Assembly (NCBI GenBank): GCA_009692015.1
Contig: SIAB01000009.1
Coordinates: 1 to 33,973 of the forward strand
Reading direction: 5' to 3'
DNA length: 33,973 bases
From: Phycisphaerales bacterium
GTDB taxonomy: Bacteria > Planctomycetota > Phycisphaerae > Phycisphaerales > SM1A02
Shown: positions 25,785 through 33,973 of the stretch, piece after piece
Layout of the letters: each line of letters opens with the position of its first letter
Position numbering within the stretch: the stretch's first letter is position 1
Program-made: the position numbers and the translations under genes
The notes under the pieces: model-generated
Told to the model about the DNA's origin: nothing
What the model saw: only the letters and a program-made list of their open reading frames with translations
Databases searched by the model: none

Positions 25785-26348
25785 TTATGCGCCGAATGCC
25801 TTGCCCTTCTTGCGCTGAATGACTTCGGTGGAGTACTTGATTCCTTTGCCGTTGTAAGGCTCGGGCTTGCGTTGGCTGCGAATCAGACTTGCGAATGCCC
25901 CAACCTGCTGCGAGTCAACGCCAGCGATCGTGATGATGGTGTTGTTGTCAATGGTGCAGGTGACCGTGTCGGGAACCATGAGCGGAATCGGGTTGCAGAA
26001 CCCAATCGAGAGCACCAACTTCTTGCCTTGCAACTTGGCGGTCCAACCCACGCCGATCACCTCAAGTTTGCAGGAGTACCCATCGGTCACACCCTTGACC
26101 ATCTTGTTCAAGACTGCCCGGGTGGTACCCCAATAAGCGCGGCGATTTCCCTCATCGATGCGCTCCATGTCATCGACCGAGCACGAAATCATTTTGGTCT
26201 TCTCGTCGAATGCCACCACAACCTCGGGACGGAAGACAAAAAAGTTCTTGCCCTTGGGTCCCTGGATATCGACCCGCTTGGTCGCGGCATTCACCGAGAC
26301 CTTGACAGTCGCCGGTACGGGGATGAGTTGTTTTCCAATTCGGCTCAT
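25785..26348 (-). CDS. rplF: 50S ribosomal protein uL6
   Basis: MSRIGKQLIPVPATVKV...QGPKGK...RKPEPYNGKGIKYSTEVIQRKKGKAFGA. Confidence 0.96.
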   Translation of the reverse strand: MSRIGKQLIPVPATVKVSVNAATKRVDIQGPKGKNFFVFRPEVVVAFDEKTKMISCSVDDMERIDEGNRRAYWGTTRAVLNKMVKGVTDGYSCKLEVIGVGWTAKLQGKKLVLSIGFCNPIPLMVPDTVTCTIDNNTIITIAGVDSQQVGAFASLIRSQRKPEPYNGKGIKYSTEVIQRKKGKAFGA

Positions 26349-26364
26349 AGGTCATTCCTTTCGA

Positions 26365-26763
26365 TCACGAGACAGCGCACACAACTTCGCCACCCACGCG
26401 CATTTCGCGAGCCTTGCGATCGCTCATCACGCCTTGGCTTGTCGAGACCACAGTGATCCCAAGTCCTTCAAGCAGGCGCGGCATATTTTCGGTACCGCAA
26501 TAGACGCGACATCCCGAATGGGAAACACGATCGATGCGATTGATCAGCGTTTCGCCACGCGGTCCATACTTCAGTTGAACGCGAAGCAAACCTTGACGAC
26601 CGTCGGCGATCACTTCGAATGCAGTGATGTAGCCCTCGTCGCGCAACACCTCCAACACGCCGCGATTCAGGCGGTTGTTGAGACAGGTAACGCTCTTGCG
26701 TCGGATCGAGACCGCATTGCGGATGCGGGTCAACATATCGGCGGTGAGATCTTGCAGTGACAT
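26365..26763 (-). CDS. rpsH: 30S ribosomal protein uS8
   Basis: DLTADMLTRIRNAVSIRRKSV...GLGITVVSTSQGVMSDRKAREMRVGGEVVCAVS. Confidence 0.96.
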   Translation of the reverse strand: MSLQDLTADMLTRIRNAVSIRRKSVTCLNNRLNRGVLEVLRDEGYITAFEVIADGRQGLLRVQLKYGPRGETLINRIDRVSHSGCRVYCGTENMPRLLEGLGITVVSTSQGVMSDRKAREMRVGGEVVCAVS

Positions 26764-26797
26764 GGTTGAATCCTTGAGTGAAGAAAGTCGAGTTGAA

Positions 26798-26983
26798 TTA
26801 CCAAGAGGCCTTGCGCATGCCGGGGATCATTCCCAGCAGCGCCAATTCGCGCAGCATGTGGCGGCTGATTCTGAACTTGCGGTAGTAGGCACGAGGGTGG
26901 CCAGTGATTTCGCAGCGATTGCGCTTGCGCGTCGAGAACTTCGGCGTGGTCTTCATCTTTACAAATGCGCGTTTGCTTGCCAT
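26798..26983 (-). CDS. rpsN: 30S ribosomal protein uS14, short form with most zinc ligands lost
   Basis: [61 protein letters not shown] between rplE and rpsH. Confidence 0.95.
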   Translation of the reverse strand: MASKRAFVKMKTTPKFSTRKRNRCEITGHPRAYYRKFRISRHMLRELALLGMIPGMRKASW

Positions 26984-27007
26984 GGTGCTTCTTGCGGCTC
27001 CTGGGGA

Positions 27008-27643
27008 TTATGCAGCTGCGACCGGCGCGGTCGGCGCGGGTTGCTTCTTGGACGGGTCTGGTTTGACGAAGGGCATGCCGAGTTCGGCGAGAACCATGCG
27101 GCTCTTCTTGGGATCGCTTCGCGAGAAGACGATGTTGATGTTCATTCCGTGGGTGTGATTCACGGCCGCCATATTGATTTCCGGCCACACCGCTTGTTCA
27201 GTCAAACCCAAGGCGAAGTTGCCTTGGCGATCGAAAGTCTTGTCAGAAACACCGCGAAAATCCTTGATACGGGGCATGGCAAGATTGATCAAGCGATCGA
27301 GGAAATTCCACATCCGCTCACGACGCAGCGTGACCATGAAGGCACTCGGCGCACCCTCACGAACCTTGAAGTTCGACACAGCCTTCTTGGCAAGGATCAT
27401 GATCGGCTTCTGCCCAGAAATCGTAGAGAGCGTGCTGATCACGGCATCGCGATACTCAGGCTTGAGCTTCTGATTCTCGAGGTGACGACCAACGCCCACA
27501 TTGATCACCACTTTTTCGATGACCGGCAACTGGTGGATATTCTTCATCCCAAACTCCGCCAACACGCGTGGCGAGACCGCATCGCGGTAGAGGCTGCGCA
27601 GGCGGGGTTCTGGATATGACTTTGCAATTTGTTTCTGACTCAT
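27008..27643 (-). CDS. rplE: 50S ribosomal protein uL5
   Basis: NIHQLPVIEKVVINVGVGRHLENQKL...TISGQKPIMILAKKAVSNFKVREG...MNINIVFSRSDPKKSRMVLAELGMPF. Confidence 0.96.
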   Translation of the reverse strand: MSQKQIAKSYPEPRLRSLYRDAVSPRVLAEFGMKNIHQLPVIEKVVINVGVGRHLENQKLKPEYRDAVISTLSTISGQKPIMILAKKAVSNFKVREGAPSAFMVTLRRERMWNFLDRLINLAMPRIKDFRGVSDKTFDRQGNFALGLTEQAVWPEINMAAVNHTHGMNINIVFSRSDPKKSRMVLAELGMPFVKPDPSKKQPAPTAPVAAA

Positions 27644-27654
27644 TGGATACTCCT

Positions 27655-27996
27655 TCAGGCCTTGGACTTGGACGCGCCACGGAGCACATGCAGCGCACTT
27701 CCGTTGCGGACTGCGATGCGAACTTTGGAGCCATCGGGCTTGGCGACAAAACGAACCCGCGTCGGCTTTCCATCCACGACGGGGCTGACATTAGAAATGT
27801 GAATCGAGAGTTCCTTCTCAATAACCGAACCCTTGGGCGAAGCTTGGGTCGCCTTGATGTTGCGCTTGTGCAGGTTGATTCCCTTGACAAACACGCGGTT
27901 CGCCTTGCGATCCACCAGCAGAATCTCACCAGTCTTGCCTCGGTTGTTCCCCGAGGTCACCATCACAACATCACCTTTTTTTACATGGAGCGGCAT
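27655..27996 (-). CDS. rplX: 50S ribosomal protein uL24
   Basis: MPLHVKKGDVVMVTSGNNRGKTGEILLVDRKANRVFVKGINLHKRNIK...; tracked start 28020 lies within rplN, ATG 27996 preferred. Confidence 0.95.
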   Translation of the reverse strand: MPLHVKKGDVVMVTSGNNRGKTGEILLVDRKANRVFVKGINLHKRNIKATQASPKGSVIEKELSIHISNVSPVVDGKPTRVRFVAKPDGSKVRIAVRNGSALHVLRGASKSKA

Positions 27997-28000
27997 GGGA

Positions 28001-28387
28001 TTAGACCACCTCTGGCGCAAGGGACACGATCTTCATGTAGTTCTTCTCCCGCAGTTCACGCGCAACGGCGCCGAAGATGCGCGTGCCTTTGGGATTACCG
28101 TCTTCATCAATCAGAACACATGCATTGGAATCAAATCGGACATACGAACCATCATCACGGCGAACCGGGTACTTGACGCGCACGATCACGGCCAGCGCCT
28201 TATCCCCAGACTTCACATCGCCATTGGGAATTGCCGCCTTGATCGCCACGCGAACCCGATCACCCACCGACATCGACAGACGGGTGAATCGACCGCGGGC
28301 GGTACTCGCACCGAGCACGCCAATCACCATGGCCTGTCGGGCGCCGCTGTTGTCGGCAACTTCGAGTCTGCTTTCTTTCTGAATCAT
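28001..28387 (-). CDS. rplN: 50S ribosomal protein uL14
   Basis: [26 protein letters not shown]...[34 protein letters not shown]. Confidence 0.97.
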   Translation of the reverse strand: MIQKESRLEVADNSGARQAMVIGVLGASTARGRFTRLSMSVGDRVRVAIKAAIPNGDVKSGDKALAVIVRVKYPVRRDDGSYVRFDSNACVLIDEDGNPKGTRIFGAVARELREKNYMKIVSLAPEVV

Positions 28388-28418
28388 TGCATTGATCTCC
28401 GTAGAAGTTCGCTTGAAC

Positions 28419-28739
28419 TCAGTCTTTGGCCTTCACCGCTTCGCCGTACACAATTTCTGCCTTGAGCGGAGCCTTCTCCACGATGCGCACCAGCGTCCAG
28501 CGCTTGGTTCGCGAGAGTGGACGGCACTCGGCGATTTCGACGCGATCGCCCGAATGCGACTCGTTGGTCTCGTCATGAACCTGTAGCACCGTGCGCCGAC
28601 GGACATACTTTCCGTAGCGGGGATGACGGGCGGAGTAGGAAATGACCACGCGCCGGGTGCGATCCTGCACATCGCGGTCGACCATACCGACCAGACGCGG
28701 GCTCTTTTCTGGAATGACAACTGGAGACTTGCGACTCAA
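28419..28739 (-). CDS. rpsQ: 30S ribosomal protein uS17
   Basis: [77 protein letters not shown]. Confidence 0.96.
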   Translation of the reverse strand: MSRKSPVVIPEKSPRLVGMVDRDVQDRTRRVVISYSARHPRYGKYVRRRTVLQVHDETNESHSGDRVEIAECRPLSRTKRWTLVRIVEKAPLKAEIVYGEAVKAKD

Positions 28740-29005
28740 GACTTCACCTTCTTTCGGACAACTGGCTTGCGGGCGGTTGGCGTGACAGCGACTGGCTTGC
28801 GGACGACAGTCGCCTTGGCGACGCGCCGCGCGGACACTTCGGTGAGCACGCGCGCGAGCTCGACACGGGTCTTGACGAACTTCGTGGTGTCCTTCAACTT
28901 TTCAGAAACGACCGAAGAGCGCAGATCGAAAAGCACGCGACGAATGCGCGTGGTTTCGATCCCCAACTCCTCATCATTCAACTTTTTGATTTCTTTCATG
29001 TCCAT
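28736..29005 (-). CDS. rpmC: 50S ribosomal protein uL29 with basic C-terminal extension
   Basis: [60 protein letters not shown]; tail [21 protein letters not shown]; 4-nt overlap with rpsQ. Confidence 0.93.
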   Translation of the reverse strand: MDMKEIKKLNDEELGIETTRIRRVLFDLRSSVVSEKLKDTTKFVKTRVELARVLTEVSARRVAKATVVRKPVAVTPTARKPVVRKKVKS

Positions 29006-29039
29006 GATTCAGTTCCTTGTCTCTGCTGCTTGATCTCGA

Positions 29040-29459
29040 TCAGACGGCCAACCGCCGAGTCACCATTCGGCAGCGCACTGGCATCTTGTAGGCCACGCGG
29101 GCGAGTGCCTGCTTGGCCAATTCTTCCGACACACCTTCCACTTCGAAGAGCACTGTTCCAGGCTTCACGCGCGCTGCCCAGTACTCGACTTCGGCCTTTC
29201 CAGTACCCATGCGTGTTTCGAGTGGCTTCTTCGAAATTGGCTTCTCGGGGAAGACCCGGATGTAGAGCTTGCCTTGACGACGGAGGAAGTGCTGCGCCGC
29301 GATGCGTCCAGCCTCGATCTGCCGTCCGCTCAACCAAACGGTTTCCAAAGACTGGAGACCGAATTCGCCAAACGCGACATAGTTGCCGCGGGTTGCGCAA
29401 CCCTTCATCTTGCCGCGTTGTTGCTTGCGGTACTTGACTCGTGATGGAAGTAGGTTCAT
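29040..29459 (-). CDS. rplP: 50S ribosomal protein uL16
   Basis: MNLLPSRVKYRKQQRGKMKGCATRGNYVAFGEFGLQSLE...RVFPEKPISKKPLETRMGTGKAEVEYWAARVKPGTVLFE. Confidence 0.97.
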   Translation of the reverse strand: MNLLPSRVKYRKQQRGKMKGCATRGNYVAFGEFGLQSLETVWLSGRQIEAGRIAAQHFLRRQGKLYIRVFPEKPISKKPLETRMGTGKAEVEYWAARVKPGTVLFEVEGVSEELAKQALARVAYKMPVRCRMVTRRLAV

Positions 29460-29489
29460 GTCTTATCTCGTGTGTAATTCGGTCATGAA

Positions 29490-30197
29490 TCAGCGACGAC
29501 CGCGGGCACGGGCCTTGCCACCCGCTGCGGTCGATTGATAGTCCTGCTGCGTTTCTGCGACCGCGTACATACCGCGGTAGACCCAAACCTTGACACCCAG
29601 TGCGCCATAGGTCGTGAATGAGTGGGCGAGCGCATAATCAACATGCGCCTGCAATGTCGAACGGGGAATCGAACCCAGTCGCATGTCGAGCGTGCGGCTC
29701 ATTTCGGCTCCGCCCAAACGACCGGCCAGAAGAATGCGAATCCCCTTGGCGCCATTCTGCATCGCACTCTCGCAGCGCATCTTGATGAGGCGGCGAAAGT
29801 TGGCGCGCTTTTTCAATTGCTCCGCCATCGTTTCGGCAATGAGTCGGGCATCGATTTCTGGATTGCGAACTTCGACGACATTCACAGCGACTTTGCGGTT
29901 GGTGAGCGCCTGTAGCTCGTTGATCAGTTGTTCCTTGCCTGTGCCTTTGAGTCCCAGGACTTGACCAGGTCGGGCGGTCTTGATGACCACCGTCAGTTCT
30001 TCGCGGGTGCGCTCGATAAGGACATCGCTCACCGCCGCGAAGGGTGGCGTGCGGTTGAGTCGCTTGTCGATGAACTTGCGGATCTTGTAATCCTCGACCA
30101 GCAATTCACCGAAGAGTGCCTTGGGGGCAAACCAACGGCTCTTATGCGTTTCGGTGATTCCGACTCGAAAACCAAATGGATGTGTCTTTTGACCCAT
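29490..30197 (-). CDS. rpsC: 30S ribosomal protein uS3
   Basis: MGQKTHPFGFRVGITETHKSRWFAPKALFGELLVEDYKIRKFIDKRL...; start at MGQK 30197. Confidence 0.97.
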   Translation of the reverse strand: MGQKTHPFGFRVGITETHKSRWFAPKALFGELLVEDYKIRKFIDKRLNRTPPFAAVSDVLIERTREELTVVIKTARPGQVLGLKGTGKEQLINELQALTNRKVAVNVVEVRNPEIDARLIAETMAEQLKKRANFRRLIKMRCESAMQNGAKGIRILLAGRLGGAEMSRTLDMRLGSIPRSTLQAHVDYALAHSFTTYGALGVKVWVYRGMYAVAETQQDYQSTAAGGKARARGRR

Positions 30198-30207
30198 ATT
30201 GAAAACC

Positions 30208-30543
30208 TCAGGATTTGCGCTCGGCAACGGTCACATGAATATGACTCGTGCGCTTCTTGATTGGATGGGAGCGCCCGCGGTCTTTCGGCTGAAAGCGCTT
30301 GATGATTGGACCTTCGTCGACTTTCGTTTCCTTGATGAAGAGCGAGCCAACATCGGCATCCTTCTCTTCAGCATTGGCGATGGCGCTCTTCAGGACGACC
30401 TTGACAAACGCAGCGCCACGACGGGGGCTGAAGTCAAGACGAGTCATCGCGGCGGCGACATCGAGTCCGCGGATCATGTCAGTGACCAAGCGAACCTTGC
30501 GCGGTGCGATTCGGCAGTGTTGATGGGATGCTGTGTATGACAT
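30208..30543 (-). CDS. rplV: 50S ribosomal protein uL22
   Basis: MSYTASHQHCRIAPRKVRLVTDMIRGLDVAAAMTRLDFSPRRGAAFVKVVLKSAIANAEEK; start at 30543. Confidence 0.96.
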   Translation of the reverse strand: MSYTASHQHCRIAPRKVRLVTDMIRGLDVAAAMTRLDFSPRRGAAFVKVVLKSAIANAEEKDADVGSLFIKETKVDEGPIIKRFQPKDRGRSHPIKKRTSHIHVTVAERKS

Positions 30544-30569
30544 AGTGCTCTCCGAAGTGGGTTGTGCTC

Positions 30570-30866
30570 TCAGGCGCGGGCCTTCTCGCCGCCTGCAATG
30601 CCTTCCTTCTTGTTGGTGTGACCACGAAAAGTCCGTGTCATCGAAAACTCGCCGAGCTTGTGACCGACCATGTCTTCCGTGACGAACACATCGATGAACG
30701 CGCGCCCGTTGTGAACCTGGAATGTCGTGCCGACGAACTCTGGAACGATCGTGCAGGCGCGACGCCACGTCTTGATGGGCAGACGCCGACCAGTCGCCGC
30801 AAGCGCCTCGACCTTTCGGAAGAGTTTCTCGTCGACTGCTGGACCTTTTTTGAGTGATCGTGACAT
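30570..30866 (-). CDS. rpsS: 30S ribosomal protein uS19
   Basis: [22 protein letters not shown]...[43 protein letters not shown]. Confidence 0.97.
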   Translation of the reverse strand: MSRSLKKGPAVDEKLFRKVEALAATGRRLPIKTWRRACTIVPEFVGTTFQVHNGRAFIDVFVTEDMVGHKLGEFSMTRTFRGHTNKKEGIAGGEKARA

Positions 30867-30895
30867 ATGGGTTCTTTCTTCTGTGCTGCTTTCAA

Positions 30896-31750
30896 TCAGA
30901 CCTTGAGTTGCCCGTAACGCCGACTAAACCTTCGGCGAAGAATCCGTTCATCACTGGCCTTGCCGCGCAATCGGGTGCGACCGCCCTTGGATGGCGTGTT
31001 GCTGGCATTGGATGGAATCTGACCACCCTTGGAACGACCCTCACCACCACCGTGGGGATGCTGATGATGGCTCATGGCCATACCACGGGTGCGTGGGCGG
31101 CGACCAAGCCAACGCGCCCGCCCAGCCTTGCCCAACTTGACGAGACCGTGATCTGGATTGCCAACCGAACCAATCGTGGCGCGGCAATCAAGCGAGACTT
31201 GTCGAATCTCTCCCGATGGAAGAACCAGCGTCGCAAAGCGACCTTCCTTATTTGTCAGGCGGGCGGACATCCCGGCGGCACGAACAATTTGGGCTCCTTT
31301 GCCTGGAACCAATTCGACCGCATGGACATCAAGACCTGTTGGAATATGGCGAAGCGCCATACAATTGCCGACATCGGGGTCGATCTGCTTTGCTGAACTC
31401 AACACTTTTGTTCCGACGCGAATGTTCTTCGGCGCGATGATGTAGCGCACGCTGTCATCTTCGTACTTCAAGAGTGCGAGATGGCAGGATCGATTTGGGT
31501 CATACTCAACGCCCACAACCAGCGCGGGCGCATCGTCCTTGGTCCGGCGCCAGTCGATCAGGCGATAGCGGCGCTTGTGGCCTCCACCCTGCTGAATCAC
31601 GGTCAGTTTGCCCTGGCAGTTGCGCCCACCGGTCTTATGGAGCGGTCGAAGGAGACTCTTCTCTGGCGTCTTCTTGGTGACTTCAGCGTGCAAATTCACC
31701 GACGCGTTGCGGCGACTATTTGTGACTGGTTTGTAAACGCGAATTGGCAT
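30896..31750 (-). CDS. rplB: 50S ribosomal protein uL2
   Basis: [18 protein letters not shown]...[31 protein letters not shown]...[21 protein letters not shown]. Confidence 0.97.
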   Translation of the reverse strand: MPIRVYKPVTNSRRNASVNLHAEVTKKTPEKSLLRPLHKTGGRNCQGKLTVIQQGGGHKRRYRLIDWRRTKDDAPALVVGVEYDPNRSCHLALLKYEDDSVRYIIAPKNIRVGTKVLSSAKQIDPDVGNCMALRHIPTGLDVHAVELVPGKGAQIVRAAGMSARLTNKEGRFATLVLPSGEIRQVSLDCRATIGSVGNPDHGLVKLGKAGRARWLGRRPRTRGMAMSHHQHPHGGGEGRSKGGQIPSNASNTPSKGGRTRLRGKASDERILRRRFSRRYGQLKV

Positions 31751-31772
31751 TGTGGTGTTTCTTTCGGTTCAA

Positions 31773-32051
31773 TCAGAAGAGTTCGATCCGGTCCTCTGGA
31801 TGCACGCGAACAACCGCACGCTTCTCCCACTTTCCAGCGATGAGACCAAACTTCGTTTTGCGATCCTCAGCCTTGCGATTCAGCACGCTGACGCCCAGAA
31901 CGCGAACTTTGTAGAGCGCCTTCACGGCGTCCTTCACATCGGTCTTGTTTGCCCGGCCATCGATCTCGAAGGTGTAGCGGTTGCAGTCACTAGCGCCACC
32001 ATTGGCCTTTTCAGTAATGAGCGGTCGACGGAGGACGACGGTTGGATTCAT
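31773..32051 (-). CDS. rplW: 50S ribosomal protein uL23
   Basis: MNPTVVLRRPLITEKANGGASDCNRYTFEIDGRANKTDVKDAVKALYKVRVLGVSVLN; start at 32051 overlaps rplD by 4 nt. Confidence 0.95.
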   Translation of the reverse strand: MNPTVVLRRPLITEKANGGASDCNRYTFEIDGRANKTDVKDAVKALYKVRVLGVSVLNRKAEDRKTKFGLIAGKWEKRAVVRVHPEDRIELF

Positions 32052-32704
32052 GATGGGACCTCTTGCGCTTTCACGAAGCATGATTCATCGAGGAACGCAT
32101 GCAGCGTGGCGCGATCGATCACCATGTAACGGTGGTTGAGAACCTCAAACACATTGAGCTGATCGACTCGGATCGTCGATGTGTGTGGCAAGTTTCCTGC
32201 ACACTGCCGGGCATCCGCATTTGCTGGATCGAGGACGATCAGGCAGGTGCGATCGATGCCGACCACGCGCAGCAACTGCGCAAATGTTTCAGTCTTTGGC
32301 GCTGGGAACTTCAAGTGCTCGAAGCACTTCACTTCGCCGTCCACCAACTTTGCCAAGAGCGCGTTGCGGTTGGCGAGTCGACGCATTTTCTTTGGGAGCG
32401 AGGAGCGCAGATCTTCGCGCGTGCGCGTCTTCGCGAAGGCCACACCACCTCCCTTGCGGATGGGGGTTCGCGCCGCACCAGCGCGCGCATTTCCCGTGCC
32501 CTTTTGCTTGTAGATCTTGCGGGTCGACCCATGCACCGAGCCACGGCTCTTGGTGCGCGCCGAGCCCTGTCGCTGGTTCAAGTGCACCGCAACATAAGCC
32601 TGCTTCAGAAGTGGGAAGCGAACTTCACCACCGAGAAGTGCTGGGTCGATCTGGATCGAGTCGACCTTTTTACCGTCATGAGAATAGATTGGGAGATCAA
32701 TCAT
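32048..32704 (-). CDS. rplD: 50S ribosomal protein uL4
   Basis: VRFPLLKQAYVAVHLNQRQGSARTKSRGSVHGSTRKIYKQKGTGNARAGAARTPIRKGGGVAFAKTRTRED. Confidence 0.96.
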   Translation of the reverse strand: MIDLPIYSHDGKKVDSIQIDPALLGGEVRFPLLKQAYVAVHLNQRQGSARTKSRGSVHGSTRKIYKQKGTGNARAGAARTPIRKGGGVAFAKTRTREDLRSSLPKKMRRLANRNALLAKLVDGEVKCFEHLKFPAPKTETFAQLLRVVGIDRTCLIVLDPANADARQCAGNLPHTSTIRVDQLNVFEVLNHRYMVIDRATLHAFLDESCFVKAQEVPS

Positions 32705-32717
32705 TTCTGGGTTCCTT

Positions 32718-32842
32718 CGGCGGGAATCCGCCGTTTTCGCCTTGCTCTCCAGACGCCAATCACAACAGGCGGCGGGCAGAGTTCGACTTGGATGTCAATT
32801 CAGGTTGTCCTTGTTGCATGGTTCCCGCGCGCTTTCGCGCAG
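32718..32842 (-). promoter_or_regulatory. Structured rplC-rplD intercistronic region (two hairpins)
   Basis: Minus-strand CTGCGCG-AAAG-CGCGCGG (32825-32842; alternatively a GCGC-GAAA-GCGC tetraloop) and CGGCGG-ATTC-CCGCCG (32718-32733) just before the rplD SD. Confidence 0.4.
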
Positions 32843-32875
32843 AGGGCCTTTGCAACCAAGCATGGCGTTTCGACG

Positions 32876-33562
32876 CTATGCCTTGGCCTGGATTCGTGCC
32901 TTTGGTTTGTAGAGCCGCGTGGCAGCTCGAACGATGAGATAACCAGAGTTCGCTCCGGGGACCGCCCCCTTCACGATGAGTAGATTCTTTTCGGCGTCGA
33001 TGCTGATGACATCGAGGCTGCGCATGGTGCACTGCTCGTTTCCGAGACGACCAGGCATTTTCTTGCCCTTCTTGATCTTGGCACCGTGACCACGATCCGT
33101 TCCGTGGCTTCCGATCGATCCTGGGGATCGATGCTTGCGCTCGACACCGTGCGACGCGCAGAGACCCTTGAAGCGATAGGCCTTCATGACACCTGCAAAT
33201 CCTTTGCCCTTGCTCGTGCCGATCACATCAACGAACTTGACCTTCTCAAAGGTCGAGGCATCGATGGTCTGGCCGAGCGTGAAGGCCTCTGCCTCGGCGT
33301 CGGTGGCGAGACGGATCTCGCGGTGCATGCGCTTGGATGTGACTCCAGCCTTGGCGTCATGACCGATGACCGGCATCGAACTGCGACGGGGCTTGATGTC
33401 TTCGTAGGCAATTTGAACGGCGCAGTATCCATCACTCGCCATCGTCTTGACTTGCGTCACGGAGCAGGGTCCTGCGGAAATCACGGTGACGGGAATGTTG
33501 CGACCATCGTCAAGGAACCAGCGCGTCATTCCAATTTTTCGACCGATGATTGCGTTGTGCAT
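32876..33562 (-). CDS. rplC: 50S ribosomal protein uL3
   Basis: MHNAIIGRKIGMTRWFLDDGRNIPVTVISAGPCSVTQVKT...GTSKGKGFAGVMKAYRFKGLCASHGVERKHRSPGSIG. Confidence 0.96.
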   Translation of the reverse strand: MHNAIIGRKIGMTRWFLDDGRNIPVTVISAGPCSVTQVKTMASDGYCAVQIAYEDIKPRRSSMPVIGHDAKAGVTSKRMHREIRLATDAEAEAFTLGQTIDASTFEKVKFVDVIGTSKGKGFAGVMKAYRFKGLCASHGVERKHRSPGSIGSHGTDRGHGAKIKKGKKMPGRLGNEQCTMRSLDVISIDAEKNLLIVKGAVPGANSGYLIVRAATRLYKPKARIQAKA

Positions 33563-33582
33563 TTTCAGTTGCTCCGCTGCGC

Positions 33583-33888
33583 CTAGGCCTTGATCTTGAC
33601 GAAGACACCTGCCGGAACCACCAGACGGTTCAGGGCATCGACTGTCTTCGAGTTGGGATCGGTGATGTCGATAATGCGCTTGTGGGTGCGGATTTCGAAC
33701 TGTTCACGGCTCTTCTTGTCAATGAAAGGAGAGCGATTGACGGTGTAAATCTCGCGGCGGGTTGGTAGCGGAACTGGTCCCGCGACGCGTGCGCCACTGA
33801 TCTTTGTCTGTTCAACGATCTCTCGGGCGCTCGCGTCGAGCACCTGATGGTCGTAGGCTTCAAGTCGTATGCGAATAGTTCCGTTCAT
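33583..33888 (-). CDS. rpsJ: 30S ribosomal protein uS10
   Basis: [75 protein letters not shown]; start at 33888. Confidence 0.97.
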   Translation of the reverse strand: MNGTIRIRLEAYDHQVLDASAREIVEQTKISGARVAGPVPLPTRREIYTVNRSPFIDKKSREQFEIRTHKRIIDITDPNSKTVDALNRLVVPAGVFVKIKA

Positions 33889-33920
33889 AATGCACGCCCT
33901 TGATATGGGGCGAATCGGCG

Positions 33921-33948
33921 ATACTAGCGTGTCCGTGAAAACTGTCAA
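33921..33948 (-). promoter_or_regulatory. Sigma70-type promoter for the S10-spc-alpha operon
   Basis: Minus strand TTGACA (33948-33943), 16-nt spacer, TAGTAT (33926-33921), about 33 nt from the rpsJ ATG. Confidence 0.85.
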
Positions 33949-33973
33949 CCAAGCGAGAAGGAGTGCGAACTCG

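Noticed and set aside
32718-32738. Terminator-like CGGCGG-GAAT-CCGCCG-TTTT on the + strand
   Set aside because: The T-tract is on the antisense strand of the operon and there is no + strand gene to terminate; treated only as a sense-strand hairpin.
1-33973. CRISPR arrays, tRNA/rRNA genes, prophage or intact IS elements
   Set aside because: No regularly spaced repeats, tRNA/rRNA-like sequence, integrase or transposase frames were recognised.

Overview
A bacterial chromosomal segment that looks like Planctomycetota, probably Phycisphaerae-like (inferred from gene content and protein style, not confirmed). It is mostly housekeeping. The left half (+ strand) carries pyrH, frr, a secreted beta-helix/PA14-like protein, nrdR, thrS, infC and an arginine operon (argR-argC-argB-argF-argG-argH::GNAT-argJ). 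A minus-strand sigma-factor-like gene follows, with an overlapping orphan gene. After it come a repeat-rich intergenic region and pheS without an adjacent pheT. The right half (minus strand) is a near-complete S10-spc-alpha ribosomal protein operon (rpsJ to rplQ) with a strong sigma70-like promoter at its head. The most interesting points are: a probable near-leaderless argR with a symmetric ARG-box over its -10; a probable ATC start for infC with a structured leader; an ArgH-acetyltransferase fusion; loss of zinc-ribbon Cys residues in both bL36 and uS14; an RGG/Pro-Ala-rich tail on uS5; the sigma-like gene with its overlapping partner; and a tandem repeat with inverted repeats upstream of pheS. 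No CRISPR arrays, rRNAs, tRNAs or intact mobile elements were recognised.
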